Assembly: GCA_910585555.1 (NCBI GenBank)
Contig: CAJUFU010000007.1
Span: forward strand, 1 to 37,700
Length of the DNA stretch: 37,700 nucleotides
Direction: 5' to 3'
Source of the DNA: an uncultured Lachnospiraceae bacterium
GTDB lineage: Bacteria; Bacillota; Clostridia; Lachnospirales; Lachnospiraceae
In this document: positions 1-7,181 of the stretch, one piece after another
How positions within the stretch are numbered: the first letter of the stretch is position 1
Layout of the letters: every line of letters starts with the position of its first letter
Translations under genes and position numbers: made by a program
Notes under the pieces: model-generated
Seen by the model: only the letters and a program-made list of their open reading frames with translations
Told to the model about the DNA's origin: nothing
Databases searched by the model: none

Positions 1-54
1 CCGCACGTTCGGTTCTGCGAGGGGTACGCCTTGCAAGGGGCGTATCTACTCAAC
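1..54 (+). mobile_element. 3' end of a group II intron (part of domain V and all of domain VI)
   Basis: The first 14 bases (CGCACGTTCGGTTC) match the 3' half of a group II intron domain V hairpin. After a short linker, 21-50 fold as domain VI: GTACGCC (24-30) pairs with GGCGTAT (39-45, one G-U), and GAG/CTC closes the base with an unpaired A near position 48 as candidate branch point. The segment ends CTACTCAAC, a usual terminus for these introns, which puts the 3' splice site at about 54/55. The body of the intron and any reverse transcriptase lie upstream of the window. The exact last base is inferred. Confidence 0.78.
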
Positions 55-676
55 TTATTCAGATATTGATAACATAAATGCTATATTATTAACAAGAGAA
101 AAGACTTTGCCCAATATTACAGCACTTATGGATACATTGAAGGAAACTGATGTGAAAGAAAAGGTTCCAAAAGAGATACTGTTTAAAGCAATAGAAAATT
201 TTGAGATTGGATATCCGGATTATGTTGGGAACGTTATAGAGTGGAAAAGTAAATTGTCAGAAGAAACAGAACTGATTACGAAAAAGACGTTAAAGAGAGT
301 GTTAAATATGCGTACGGGTGCTGCATCAATGTTCAATAGATTTTTGCATGAAAAGTACGATATTTGGATAGACGGCGAGTTACGTAAAGAAGAATTTGAA
401 TCTACTTTTCAAATTGGCAATTTATTAAATATAAAGTATGAGTATAACATGAATGATTATTTAGATGGTAAAGCATTTGTTTATTATGTCGGTGCAAAGA
501 GCAAAAAACGTTCTTATCCGAATGCCTGTTGCATGCGGAAGGTTATTTCATTGGGGGATCATATAATATATGAAGAATTGCTTCCGCTTATGGCAGTGGA
601 ATTTGTGAGAAATAATCAATATACCGTACTTCCATTTCCATATAAGTATTTAAGAGAGTACATGGAACAATGTTGA
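55..676 (+). CDS. 3' exon of an unrecognised gene interrupted by the group II intron
   Basis: An open frame runs from the predicted splice site to the TGA at 674-676, about 207 codons. It has no ATG and no ribosome site near the intron junction; TTG at 107 is the only early start-like codon. The frame stays open to the intron boundary, so the sequence is best read as the downstream exon of a gene whose first part is off the window and which would be restored by splicing. The protein is soluble-looking, rich in Lys, Glu and Tyr, with a pair of Cys (NACCMRK) and a C-terminal stretch rich in aromatics (FPYKYLREYM). I do not recognise the family. It could instead be an already dead gene fragment kept open by chance. 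Confidence 0.6.
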
Positions 677-839
677 TTGAATGAAGACTCTTGTTTGGTC
701 AATTCAGTATGCCATATATATTATGTAAAAATGTATGTTTTGCATGGTCATATACTTTCTTAGAGCGGATTCTTTCAAACATGGAATCATCAATGATCAA
801 AACATTGGCACGGCCTTCAGAATCCAACGGCAGAATCGA

Positions 840-1061
840 GACAGTTGGTTTTCTTCGCCGAGTTCTATCCATGCTGTGAAGCAAATCGGATATGATGTCA
901 TTGCCATGGTCAATATAGTAAAAGACGGAAGGGTCATTCCTGCAGAAGTAGTCTTTGTCCGCAACAGAAACAAAAGAAAAGAGTATCTGTGCATTATTTC
1001 AATCGATATTGAACTGGACGAGAATGAAATCATCCGTATCTATGGAAAAAGATGTGATATT
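840..1061 (+). pseudogene. Remnant of an IS4-type DDE transposase
   Basis: The translation contains DSWFSSPSSIHAVKQIGYDV, which resembles the segment around the second catalytic Asp of IS4-type transposases, followed by VKDGRVIPAEVVFVRNRNKR and LDENEIIRIYGKRCDI. In intact relatives the last piece reads GKRWDIE and continues into the catalytic Glu region. Here Trp is Cys and the similarity stops within a few codons. The segment that usually separates the first two pieces (some 30-40 residues, recalled from the family) is missing, with a join near 911. Both ends are gone, so this is an inactive fragment. The ATG at 735 only opens unrelated sequence upstream of the remnant. Confidence 0.68.
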
Positions 1062-1608
1062 AAAATGGAGTTTTCCGTGTATCTGGGGAAACCGAAAAAG
1101 TATACGGAGATTGTGAAAGAGCAGATCCGGGAGGCCGGGACAGGGATTGATGCTAAGATAAGGAAAGCGGAAAGGGATATTGCCGTCGTAAAAGAGGAAG
1201 AACGGACAAAATATGTGTAATACCGGGCGGGCATTATCCTCCAGAGTGAGTACGTTGCTTATGAGATGCGTCAGGGAGCTGACAAAAGAAATGATAGAAA
1301 CAGGGAACTGATGGTGCGTGGAAATGCTGCAAAAGAGAATAGGAATCTTGTTTCTTTCCAGAAGTCTTGTATCGCAAGACTGGAAAAGAAGACAGCGGAA
1401 GATATGAAGCAGGTCATACGGTATTCCCATCTGGAAGTGCTGACACAGGAGGTGGTTGATATATTTATTTAAGAAGATATATGTCTATAAAGATAAAAGA
1501 GTTGAAATTCAGTGGAATTTCCGTGAGAATGAAGATAGAGGTTGCGAAGAAAATAATGGAGGCTGTTTTGGGCATTTCAACTTGACAATAATTTATCTCC
1601 AATTTTGA
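1062..1608 (+). pseudogene. Remnant of the C-terminal part of a large serine recombinase
   Basis: Directly after the transposase piece the same frame gives a charged coiled-coil segment (IVKEQIREAGTGIDAKIRKA) and then, past a TAA at 1218-1220, YRAGIILQSEYVAYEMRQGA. After LTQEVVDIFI (ending 1469) a one-base shift gives KKIYVYKDKRVEIQWNFRE. This order (coiled coil, then a final beta element of the type IxKIxVYxxxRIEIxW) is typical of the C-terminal third of TnpX/TndX-like large serine recombinases. The catalytic domain is absent, and there is an in-frame stop plus a frameshift, so it is dead. The family call rests on motif order only. Confidence 0.58.
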
Positions 1609-1627
1609 ATGGACTTAGCACTAATTT

Positions 1628-1700
1628 ACCGCACGCCCAACGAGGTTATGCGGGTCCCAGCGATTTGCAGGAGCGAAAAGCAACCTCACGTCCGTTGCCT
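1628..1700 (+). repeat. Overlapping inverted repeats upstream of the peptide operon
   Basis: ACCGCA (1628-1633) can pair with TGCGGGT (1649-1655). Alternatively CAACGAGGTT (1638-1647) can pair with AACCT (1682-1686) and, after a bulge, CGTTG. The two pairings are mutually exclusive because the second uses the loop of the first. The stretch lies just upstream of the promoter at 1728, so it would not be in the operon transcript from that promoter. It may be a leftover end of the mobile DNA to its left. No known RNA family was recognised. Confidence 0.35.
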
Positions 1701-1727
1701 TACTCATCTGTAATTCAACACTTTAGA

Positions 1728-1756
1728 TTGATAAAGCGATAAGCAGCTATTAGAAT
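1728..1756 (+). promoter_or_regulatory. Sigma-70-type promoter of the peptide operon
   Basis: TTGATA (1728-1733), a 17-base spacer, then TAGAAT (1751-1756). Each hexamer is one mismatch from consensus and the spacing is ideal. The epimerase ATG follows 76 bases downstream with GGAGG at 1820-1824. Confidence 0.62.
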
Positions 1757-1832
1757 GAAAAAAAGTAATATCTGAGGAACGGATGTATCCGCATAAAAGC
1801 GGCTTTCAAATGTTTTAAATGGAGGAAAGATA

Positions 1833-2909
1833 ATGAAAATTACTGATGTGAAAATTGAAAAATTCTCAATTGATCTGATAGAGCCTTTTAAGGTGGCTTT
1901 TGCGGAAATCAGCAGTTGCGAGAATCTACTGATTAAGATTGAGACGGACGAAGGGTATTGTGGATACGGAGAGGCAGCGCCGTTTGCGCCGGTTACGGGA
2001 GAGACATTTGAAGGGTGTGCGGCGGTTCTCGGCATGTTTCGCCAGGGGCTGATTGGTATGAATCCGCTGGACATTGAGAAGATTCATGTGATGATGGACG
2101 GGCTTGTGCATGGGAACGGCTCAGCGAAGTGCGCGGTAGATATAGCGCTTCATGATTTGAAGGGAAAAGTAATGAATCAGCCGGTTTTCCGTGTGCTTGG
2201 AGGTTATCAGGACGCAGTACAGAGCGACATTACCATCGGTATTGCATCGCCTGAGAGAATGGCGGAACTTGCAGAAAAATATGTGAAGAATCAGGGATAT
2301 CGCATTTTAAAAATAAAAGCAGGCATTAATCCGGACGATGATTTAAGAGCTTTGAGCCTGATTCGGAAAGCGGTGGGAGAGGACATTCGCTTAAGAGTGG
2401 ACGCGAATCAGGGATATGATGTGGCCCGTGCGGTCTATGCGCTGGAAGGAATGAAAAAATATGGCGTGGAAGCGGTAGAGCAATGTCTTCCGGACTGGGA
2501 TGTGGATGGTGCGGTATTTCTGAAATCAAAGGTAAGTGGAATTCAGCTCATGCTGGATGAGTCGATTCATACCGTGAAGGATGCGGCGAGGGTATGTAAG
2601 GCCAATGCGGCGGACATCCTGAACATTAAACTGATGAAATGCGGCGGCCTGTATCGGGGCGGACAGATCAGTACGATTGCTGAGAACTTTGGTATGACCT
2701 GTATGGTGGGCTGTATGCTGGAGAGTAAGGTAGCGATTACTGCCGGATTAAGTCTGGTAGCTTCCAGACGGAATATTACAGAGGCGGACTGCGACAGCTT
2801 TATGTATTATAAGGATGCGGATACAGGAATGCCGGGCGGTTTTGAACAAAATGGGGATATGTTCCGGCTTCTGGAGAAACCGGGACTGGGACTGGATATT
2901 TCATTTTAA
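1833..2909 (+). CDS. Dipeptide epimerase (L-Ala-D/L-Glu epimerase type, enolase superfamily)
   Basis: A 358-residue enolase-superfamily enzyme of the muconate-lactonising/dipeptide-epimerase branch. It has the capping domain (about 1-125) and the barrel with the expected active-site set: K160-I-K162 on the second strand, metal ligands D190 (VDANQGY), E216 (VEQ) and D242 (LDES), and K266 (NIKLMK) on the opposite side. A DxD pair at D319/D321 (ADCDS) matches the position where L-Ala-D/L-Glu epimerases hold the dipeptide amino group. The reaction would be epimerisation of a dipeptide alpha carbon, using Mg2+. It lies first in an operon with a membrane protein and an S15-type hydrolase, which fits uptake and breakdown of peptides, perhaps cell-wall-derived. 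The start has GGAGG nine bases upstream. Exact dipeptide preference cannot be read from sequence. Confidence 0.88.
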   Translation: MKITDVKIEKFSIDLIEPFKVAFAEISSCENLLIKIETDEGYCGYGEAAPFAPVTGETFEGCAAVLGMFRQGLIGMNPLDIEKIHVMMDGLVHGNGSAKCAVDIALHDLKGKVMNQPVFRVLGGYQDAVQSDITIGIASPERMAELAEKYVKNQGYRILKIKAGINPDDDLRALSLIRKAVGEDIRLRVDANQGYDVARAVYALEGMKKYGVEAVEQCLPDWDVDGAVFLKSKVSGIQLMLDESIHTVKDAARVCKANAADILNIKLMKCGGLYRGGQISTIAENFGMTCMVGCMLESKVAITAGLSLVASRRNITEADCDSFMYYKDADTGMPGGFEQNGDMFRLLEKPGLGLDISF

Positions 2910-2987
2910 CGACTGTTTCCTCATATTCTTTGCGGCAGCACTTTGTGAAAACAAGCAAAATAGAACGATTCTAAGGAGAGAAGGATT

Positions 2988-4150
2988 ATGTTTCCATTAT
3001 TTCAGACATCAGACAGTATGCTTGCGGTGATTCTCATTATTGTGGCATTTGCTTTCTGGTCGCAGAAGTTTAAATTTTTCAAAATGATAGGACCGGCGCT
3101 CTGTGTGATTATTATCGGCATTTTGCTGGTGAATTTGCGTATTGTGCCTGGTTATACGGATGTATACGGCACCATTTCCGTATATTGTATTCCTTTTTCC
3201 ATATCACTCTATCTGTTAAATGTGGATTTGAAGCAGATTATGAAAATGTCAAAGCAGCCGTTGCTTTCCATTGCGTCCGCAGTATTCTGTGTCAGTGTGG
3301 TGGCTGTGATCTTTGGCGTGATTTTTGGCAACCGCATAGAAGAAGGATGGAAAGTAGCGGGTATGTTTGTGGGTACGTATACGGGCGGAAGCGGCAACCT
3401 GACAGCTATTGCGACAGGTCTTGATGCATCTTCGTCAACGATTGCGGCAGCCAATGCGGCGGATTATGTGGTCGGTATGCCATCCCTTGTGTTGATGTTC
3501 CTGGCGCCGGCTCTTTTAAAGAAATCAGCCTGGTTCCAGAAATTTTGGCCCTATTCTTTTACAGAGAAGGAGTTAGAAGAAGGCGGTGATGGTAAGGAAC
3601 TGATGGCGGCTGAAGAATGGAGCATCGGTGAGATCGCAATGCTTCTTGCTATTTCGGCTTCCATCGTGGGTGTGGCCACTAAGATTTCTTCCTTTGTAAG
3701 CCCGAACTTTGCCAGTGCGGCAAGAATCCTTCTGATCTCCACTATCTCTATTGCCGCGGCACAGATTCCTTCCGTCAGGAAATTGCGAGGGGCAACGAAT
3801 TTGGGGTTGTTTTTTGGGATGATGTTCCTGGTGGTGGTAGGATTCACCGTGGATATCAGAGGTTTCTTTGGCTCTGCGCTATCCATCACATTGTTCTGCC
3901 TTTGTGTAATTTTATGCAGCTTCCTGCTTCATATGCTGCTGACGAGACTGTTGAAAATCAAATATGAATATGTGTTACTTGGCATTGTGGGGGCAATCGC
4001 GGACGGAAGTACGGCGGCGCTTGTGGCTTCCGGTGCAAAGTGGAAGGCCTGATCAGCATAGGTCTTTTGATGGGCGTGATCGGCGGAATATGCGGTAATT
4101 ACGTCGGAATTGCGGTTGCCTATATTGTTCGCGCGATTATCGGCGCATAG
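2988..4150 (+). pseudogene. DUF819-family membrane protein, frameshifted near the 3' end
   Basis: The first 354 codons (2988-4052) encode a polytopic membrane protein of the DUF819 (YjcL-like) family, with about ten hydrophobic segments and the conserved small-residue stretch TYTGGSGNLTAIA. The frame meets TGA at 4050-4052 just after GSTAALVASGAKWK. A shift of one base at about 4045 restores the expected ending, GLISIGLLMGVIGGICGNYV onwards, to TAG at 4148-4150, only 14 bases before the next gene. The gene is therefore complete apart from one missing base: a recent mutation, a sequencing error, or less likely recoding. Members are assumed to be transporters, some found beside dipeptide epimerases. 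The ribosome site AAGGAGAG precedes ATG 2988. Confidence 0.82.
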
Positions 4151-4164
4151 CAGGGGGAGAGAGT

Positions 4165-6192
4165 ATGCAGTGGAATTTTTACTTATCCGGGATTGCTTAC
4201 GGAAGATTTTATGAAGAAGAACAGGGAGTCTTCGTGTCCAAACGGGATGCCATGTCGGGGCGCTGGCTTTCAAAGGAGCCGTTTGGTGAGGAAGCGGACG
4301 AGTATTTTGTGCAGCTTTGTAAAAGGAGCCTGCGGGAATTTTTCAGTCATATAAAAGAATATGAAAGAATGATAGTAAATGGAGCGGCGCATGAAGTGAC
4401 TGCCTCGGGCGAGGAGTTTACGAAGCGCGGGACAGAATCCTATATTCAAAGAAACTGCAAGGCGGCAAAAGATTTATTCTATGAGGACGGTCAAATCTAT
4501 GCGCTTCTGATGAGTGCGAGAGACTATACGGCCGTGCTTGTGCGGGACGGCTGTGAAGAAAAAACCGTGCTTTCCAGATGGAAAGAACTGTATCCGGAAG
4601 AGCCGGCAAATGTAAGTTTTATGGGGACGTTTTTTGTGGATACCAGGGATGGGGAAAAGCTTGCTACAGACGTGTATTTGCCCAAAAAGGAGGGCGAGAA
4701 GGCCGGACAAAAGATGCCTGCTGTGCTTGTGAGAACACCTTACGGAAAGAAAAAGGGCGTGGAAGTTTATTACCGTTTCGTGCAGAGGGGATATGCCCTG
4801 GTGGTGCAGGATACGAGAGGCCGCGAGGAGAGTACCGGGAAATGGCAGCCCAATTACTATGAGGTGGAGGATGGGGACGATACGCTTAACTGGATTGCAG
4901 AGCAGGAGTGGAGCGACGGGCAGGCGGCCATGACCGGCGGCTCCTATCTCGGTTATGTACAGTGGGCGGCAGCGGCCAGCGGAAATCCTCACTTGAAAGC
5001 GATGTTAAGTAATGTGTGCGCGGGAAGCGCCTTCACAGATCTGCCAAGAAGAGGGGGGTGCTTTACATCCGGAATGCTTGCCTGGGCCTTTGCTATGTCT
5101 GAGCAGAAGTTTGAACCGGACAGGATGATAAGGGATGACTGGGATACAGTGCTGGATATACGCCCGCTGGAGGAGATTCCGGAGAAAGCCCTCGGAAGGA
5201 AGATTCCTTTCCTGACGGAATGGCTCGGGCATAGAGATATGGATGAAATGTGGAGGCGTACGAGCTGGAAAGAACGTTATGAGGGCGGACCTGTTCCGGC
5301 GTTGATTTTGTCAGGATGGTTCGATGACAATGGAATGGGAACCACAGAGGCACTTGATTTGGTAAGGGACTGGCCGGAGGGAACTTGGAAAACAATCCTC
5401 GGCCCCTGGAAGCATGGCGGAAATGCGGAATATGATCTGCATGGAATCTATATGGGGGAGGATGCTCTGCGCTACGATATGGATTTGCAGAGTATGATGT
5501 GGCTGGAGCATTTCCTGAAAGGGGCGGATAACGGTATTGAGAGGACGCCGAAAGTGGAATATTATACTTTGGGCGAGAATAAATGGAAGACAGCAGATGC
5601 TTGGCCGCCGGAAAACGGAAAGGTAATGCGTATTGATCTGAAAGGGGAAAGAGACAGCTATATTTACGACCCGGACAATCCGGCAACGCATATCATCGAT
5701 ATGTCTGAAAACGAGATTGGAGTACCGGAGGATTACACACAGGAAGAAAAGAGAGAGGATTTTCTCTTGTTTTCCTCGGAGCCTTTTCAGGAACCGGTTA
5801 CGGTGACGGGGGATGTTGTCGCACATTTATTCGTATCCTGCGACTGCCCGGATACGGACCTTGTGCTTCGCATGACGGATGTGGATGAGAACGGAAAGTC
5901 TGTCAAACTTGCCGACGGGGTTATGGGGGTCAAATACAGGAACGGGTTCGAGGCGCCACAGTATATGGAGCCCGGAAAAGTGTATGAGGTAACGATCAGG
6001 ACAACCAAAATATCCAATATGTTTCTTCCGGGACACAGAATGCGGTTTACGATTACATCCAGTGCGAAGAATTTCATCTTCCCTAACAGCAATACAAAGG
6101 ACGGTTTTAACAGCGAAAAGAAGCAGAAGGCAACTGTTACAATCCATCAGGATGGAGCGTATCAATCTTACGTGGAGGTTGTTATGTACTGA
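4165..6192 (+). CDS. CocE/NonD-type (S15 family) serine hydrolase with extra N-terminal region
   Basis: A 675-residue alpha/beta hydrolase of the X-Pro dipeptidyl-peptidase/CocE group. The catalytic domain starts at about residue 156 (VDTRDGEKLATDVYLP, the usual entry motif). It carries the nucleophile elbow GGSYLG with S260, a candidate acidic residue D387 or D388 in SGWFDDNG, and H417 in GPWKHGG. A C-terminal beta jelly roll follows (about 460-675, ending in VTIHQDGAYQSYVEVVMY). No signal peptide is seen, so it should act in the cytosol on short peptides or acyl compounds. The first 150 residues are not the standard start of the family and look like a separate alpha/beta module. It follows the DUF819 gene by 14 bases with GGGGGAGAG as ribosome site, so peptide import, epimerisation and cleavage form one unit. 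The true substrate is open, because the family also includes esterases and acylases. Confidence 0.85.
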   Translation: MQWNFYLSGIAYGRFYEEEQGVFVSKRDAMSGRWLSKEPFGEEADEYFVQLCKRSLREFFSHIKEYERMIVNGAAHEVTASGEEFTKRGTESYIQRNCKAAKDLFYEDGQIYALLMSARDYTAVLVRDGCEEKTVLSRWKELYPEEPANVSFMGTFFVDTRDGEKLATDVYLPKKEGEKAGQKMPAVLVRTPYGKKKGVEVYYRFVQRGYALVVQDTRGREESTGKWQPNYYEVEDGDDTLNWIAEQEWSDGQAAMTGGSYLGYVQWAAAASGNPHLKAMLSNVCAGSAFTDLPRRGGCFTSGMLAWAFAMSEQKFEPDRMIRDDWDTVLDIRPLEEIPEKALGRKIPFLTEWLGHRDMDEMWRRTSWKERYEGGPVPALILSGWFDDNGMGTTEALDLVRDWPEGTWKTILGPWKHGGNAEYDLHGIYMGEDALRYDMDLQSMMWLEHFLKGADNGIERTPKVEYYTLGENKWKTADAWPPENGKVMRIDLKGERDSYIYDPDNPATHIIDMSENEIGVPEDYTQEEKREDFLLFSSEPFQEPVTVTGDVVAHLFVSCDCPDTDLVLRMTDVDENGKSVKLADGVMGVKYRNGFEAPQYMEPGKVYEVTIRTTKISNMFLPGHRMRFTITSSAKNFIFPNSNTKDGFNSEKKQKATVTIHQDGAYQSYVEVVMY

Positions 6193-6326
6193 TCAAAGTG
6201 CCGATCAGGTGTTATTTCTATAGTAAAATTAAATAGCATAAGGAGTGATACTATTTTAGAGGTCATTGATTGGCCCGTACAACAAGTTTTTGAAGATAGT
6301 ATAGCGATTACGCGCAAGTGGGAAAA

Positions 6327-6386
6327 AGCTCTTTTTGATGGATGCAGGAATGGGAACTTCATCAAAAGGAGCTCTTCTTATTTTTA
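6327..6386 (+). terminator. Rho-independent terminator of the peptide operon
   Basis: AGCTCTTTTTGATG (6327-6340) pairs with CATCAAAAGGAGCT (6360-6373) over 14 bases with one G-U, a 19-base loop, and then a T-rich tail CTTCTTATTTTT. It closes the transcript from 1756. The 305-base gap 6193-6497 otherwise holds only a weak promoter candidate for the next operon. Confidence 0.75.
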
Positions 6387-6393
6387 GGAACAT

Positions 6394-6424
6394 TTGTGCA
6401 TAGATAGAAAGGCATATGTATGAT
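6394..6424 (+). promoter_or_regulatory. Possible promoter for the defence-type operon
   Basis: TTGTGC (6394-6399) and TATGAT (6419-6424) are fair hexamers but 19 bases apart, so this is a weak candidate. It lies between the terminator and the exonuclease start at 6498, where a promoter is expected. Confidence 0.3.
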
Positions 6425-6497
6425 AAAATTAGTATATCTAACGATCAGGGAGCATTGCCGGGATAAAGTCCAAAGATAAGGCGGAGGAGCGTTTTAT

Positions 6498-7127
6498 ATG
6501 GGAACACCACCGATTTTAACGTTATCAAGTGAACAGCAGTTATTTATGGAGAAAGCTCTGCAGGGAGAAGTTAATGGTACATTTGCGGTAATCGATACGG
6601 AGACAAACTGGCATGATGAAGTCATGTCAATGGGTGTTGTGGTTGCTGACTCGGAGACACTGGAGAAGATGGATTCTGCATATTACATCATTTCCCCGGA
6701 ATATGAGGTGGGCGGCATGTATTCTGGCGAATTGCGGATTCATGAAGAGGGGGTCCGTGTCACAGACAGAAGGAGTGCGTTGTCTGAAATCGGAGAATGG
6801 CTGGATACCTATCGGGTGCGGAAGCTTTTTGCATACAATGCGTCTTTTGATAAGAGACATCTGCCGGAATATGCAAGGTTTGCATGGTATGATATCATGC
6901 GCCTGGCGGCATATCGTCAATATAATAAAACGATACCGGATTCGGCGGATTGTTACAGAACAGGAAAGTTGAAGCATGGATACGGCGTGGAAAGTATTTT
7001 GAAAATGCTCCGTAAAGACCAGCGGTACAGCGAGACGCATAATGCGGTATTGGATGCGGAGGATGAACTGCAGATCATGCAGTTACTGGGGCATCGTTTA
7101 AGGGAATATGATATTGCACATATATAG
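6498..7127 (+). CDS. DEDDh-type 3'-5' exonuclease (DnaQ/RNase T-like)
   Basis: A 209-residue protein with the full acid set of DEDDh exonucleases: D33 and E35 in FAVIDTETNW, D118 in AYNASFDKR, and H181 plus D186 in ETHNAVLDAED. Such enzymes trim DNA or RNA from the 3' end using two metal ions. It is a bare nuclease domain with about 28 extra N-terminal residues, without polymerase or helicase parts. GGCGGAGGAG precedes the ATG. It is 54 bases upstream of the RdrA-like ATPase on the same strand, and no terminator separates them, so it is probably co-expressed with the RADAR-like pair. Known RADAR loci consist of rdrA and rdrB with optional small membrane accessory genes. A nuclease in first position is unusual to my knowledge. 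Whether it degrades edited RNA, phage DNA or something unrelated cannot be decided here. Confidence 0.85.
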   Translation: MGTPPILTLSSEQQLFMEKALQGEVNGTFAVIDTETNWHDEVMSMGVVVADSETLEKMDSAYYIISPEYEVGGMYSGELRIHEEGVRVTDRRSALSEIGEWLDTYRVRKLFAYNASFDKRHLPEYARFAWYDIMRLAAYRQYNKTIPDSADCYRTGKLKHGYGVESILKMLRKDQRYSETHNAVLDAEDELQIMQLLGHRLREYDIAHI

Positions 7128-7181
7128 GATAGCTATTGTGTAGAAGGGTAAGCATGGCATAACAATAGAGAGGGAAGTACA

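Noticed and set aside
735..839. Start of the frame leading into the transposase remnant
   Set aside because: The residues before DSWFSSP do not resemble transposase and no ribosome site precedes ATG 735, so it was not counted as gene.
4040..4060. Programmed frameshifting in the DUF819 gene
   Set aside because: There is no slippery heptamer (sequence GCAAAGTGGAAGG) and no clear downstream hairpin, so mutation or error is more likely.
5093..5826. Long minus-strand frames within the S15 hydrolase gene
   Set aside because: They mirror a coding region with intact catalytic motifs; compositions are rich in Ser, Pro, Arg and His, as in antisense shadows.
6253..6387. A 44-codon frame behind AAGGAG, starting with ATT
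   Set aside because: It needs a very rare start codon, and its second half is the stem and T tail of a clear terminator.
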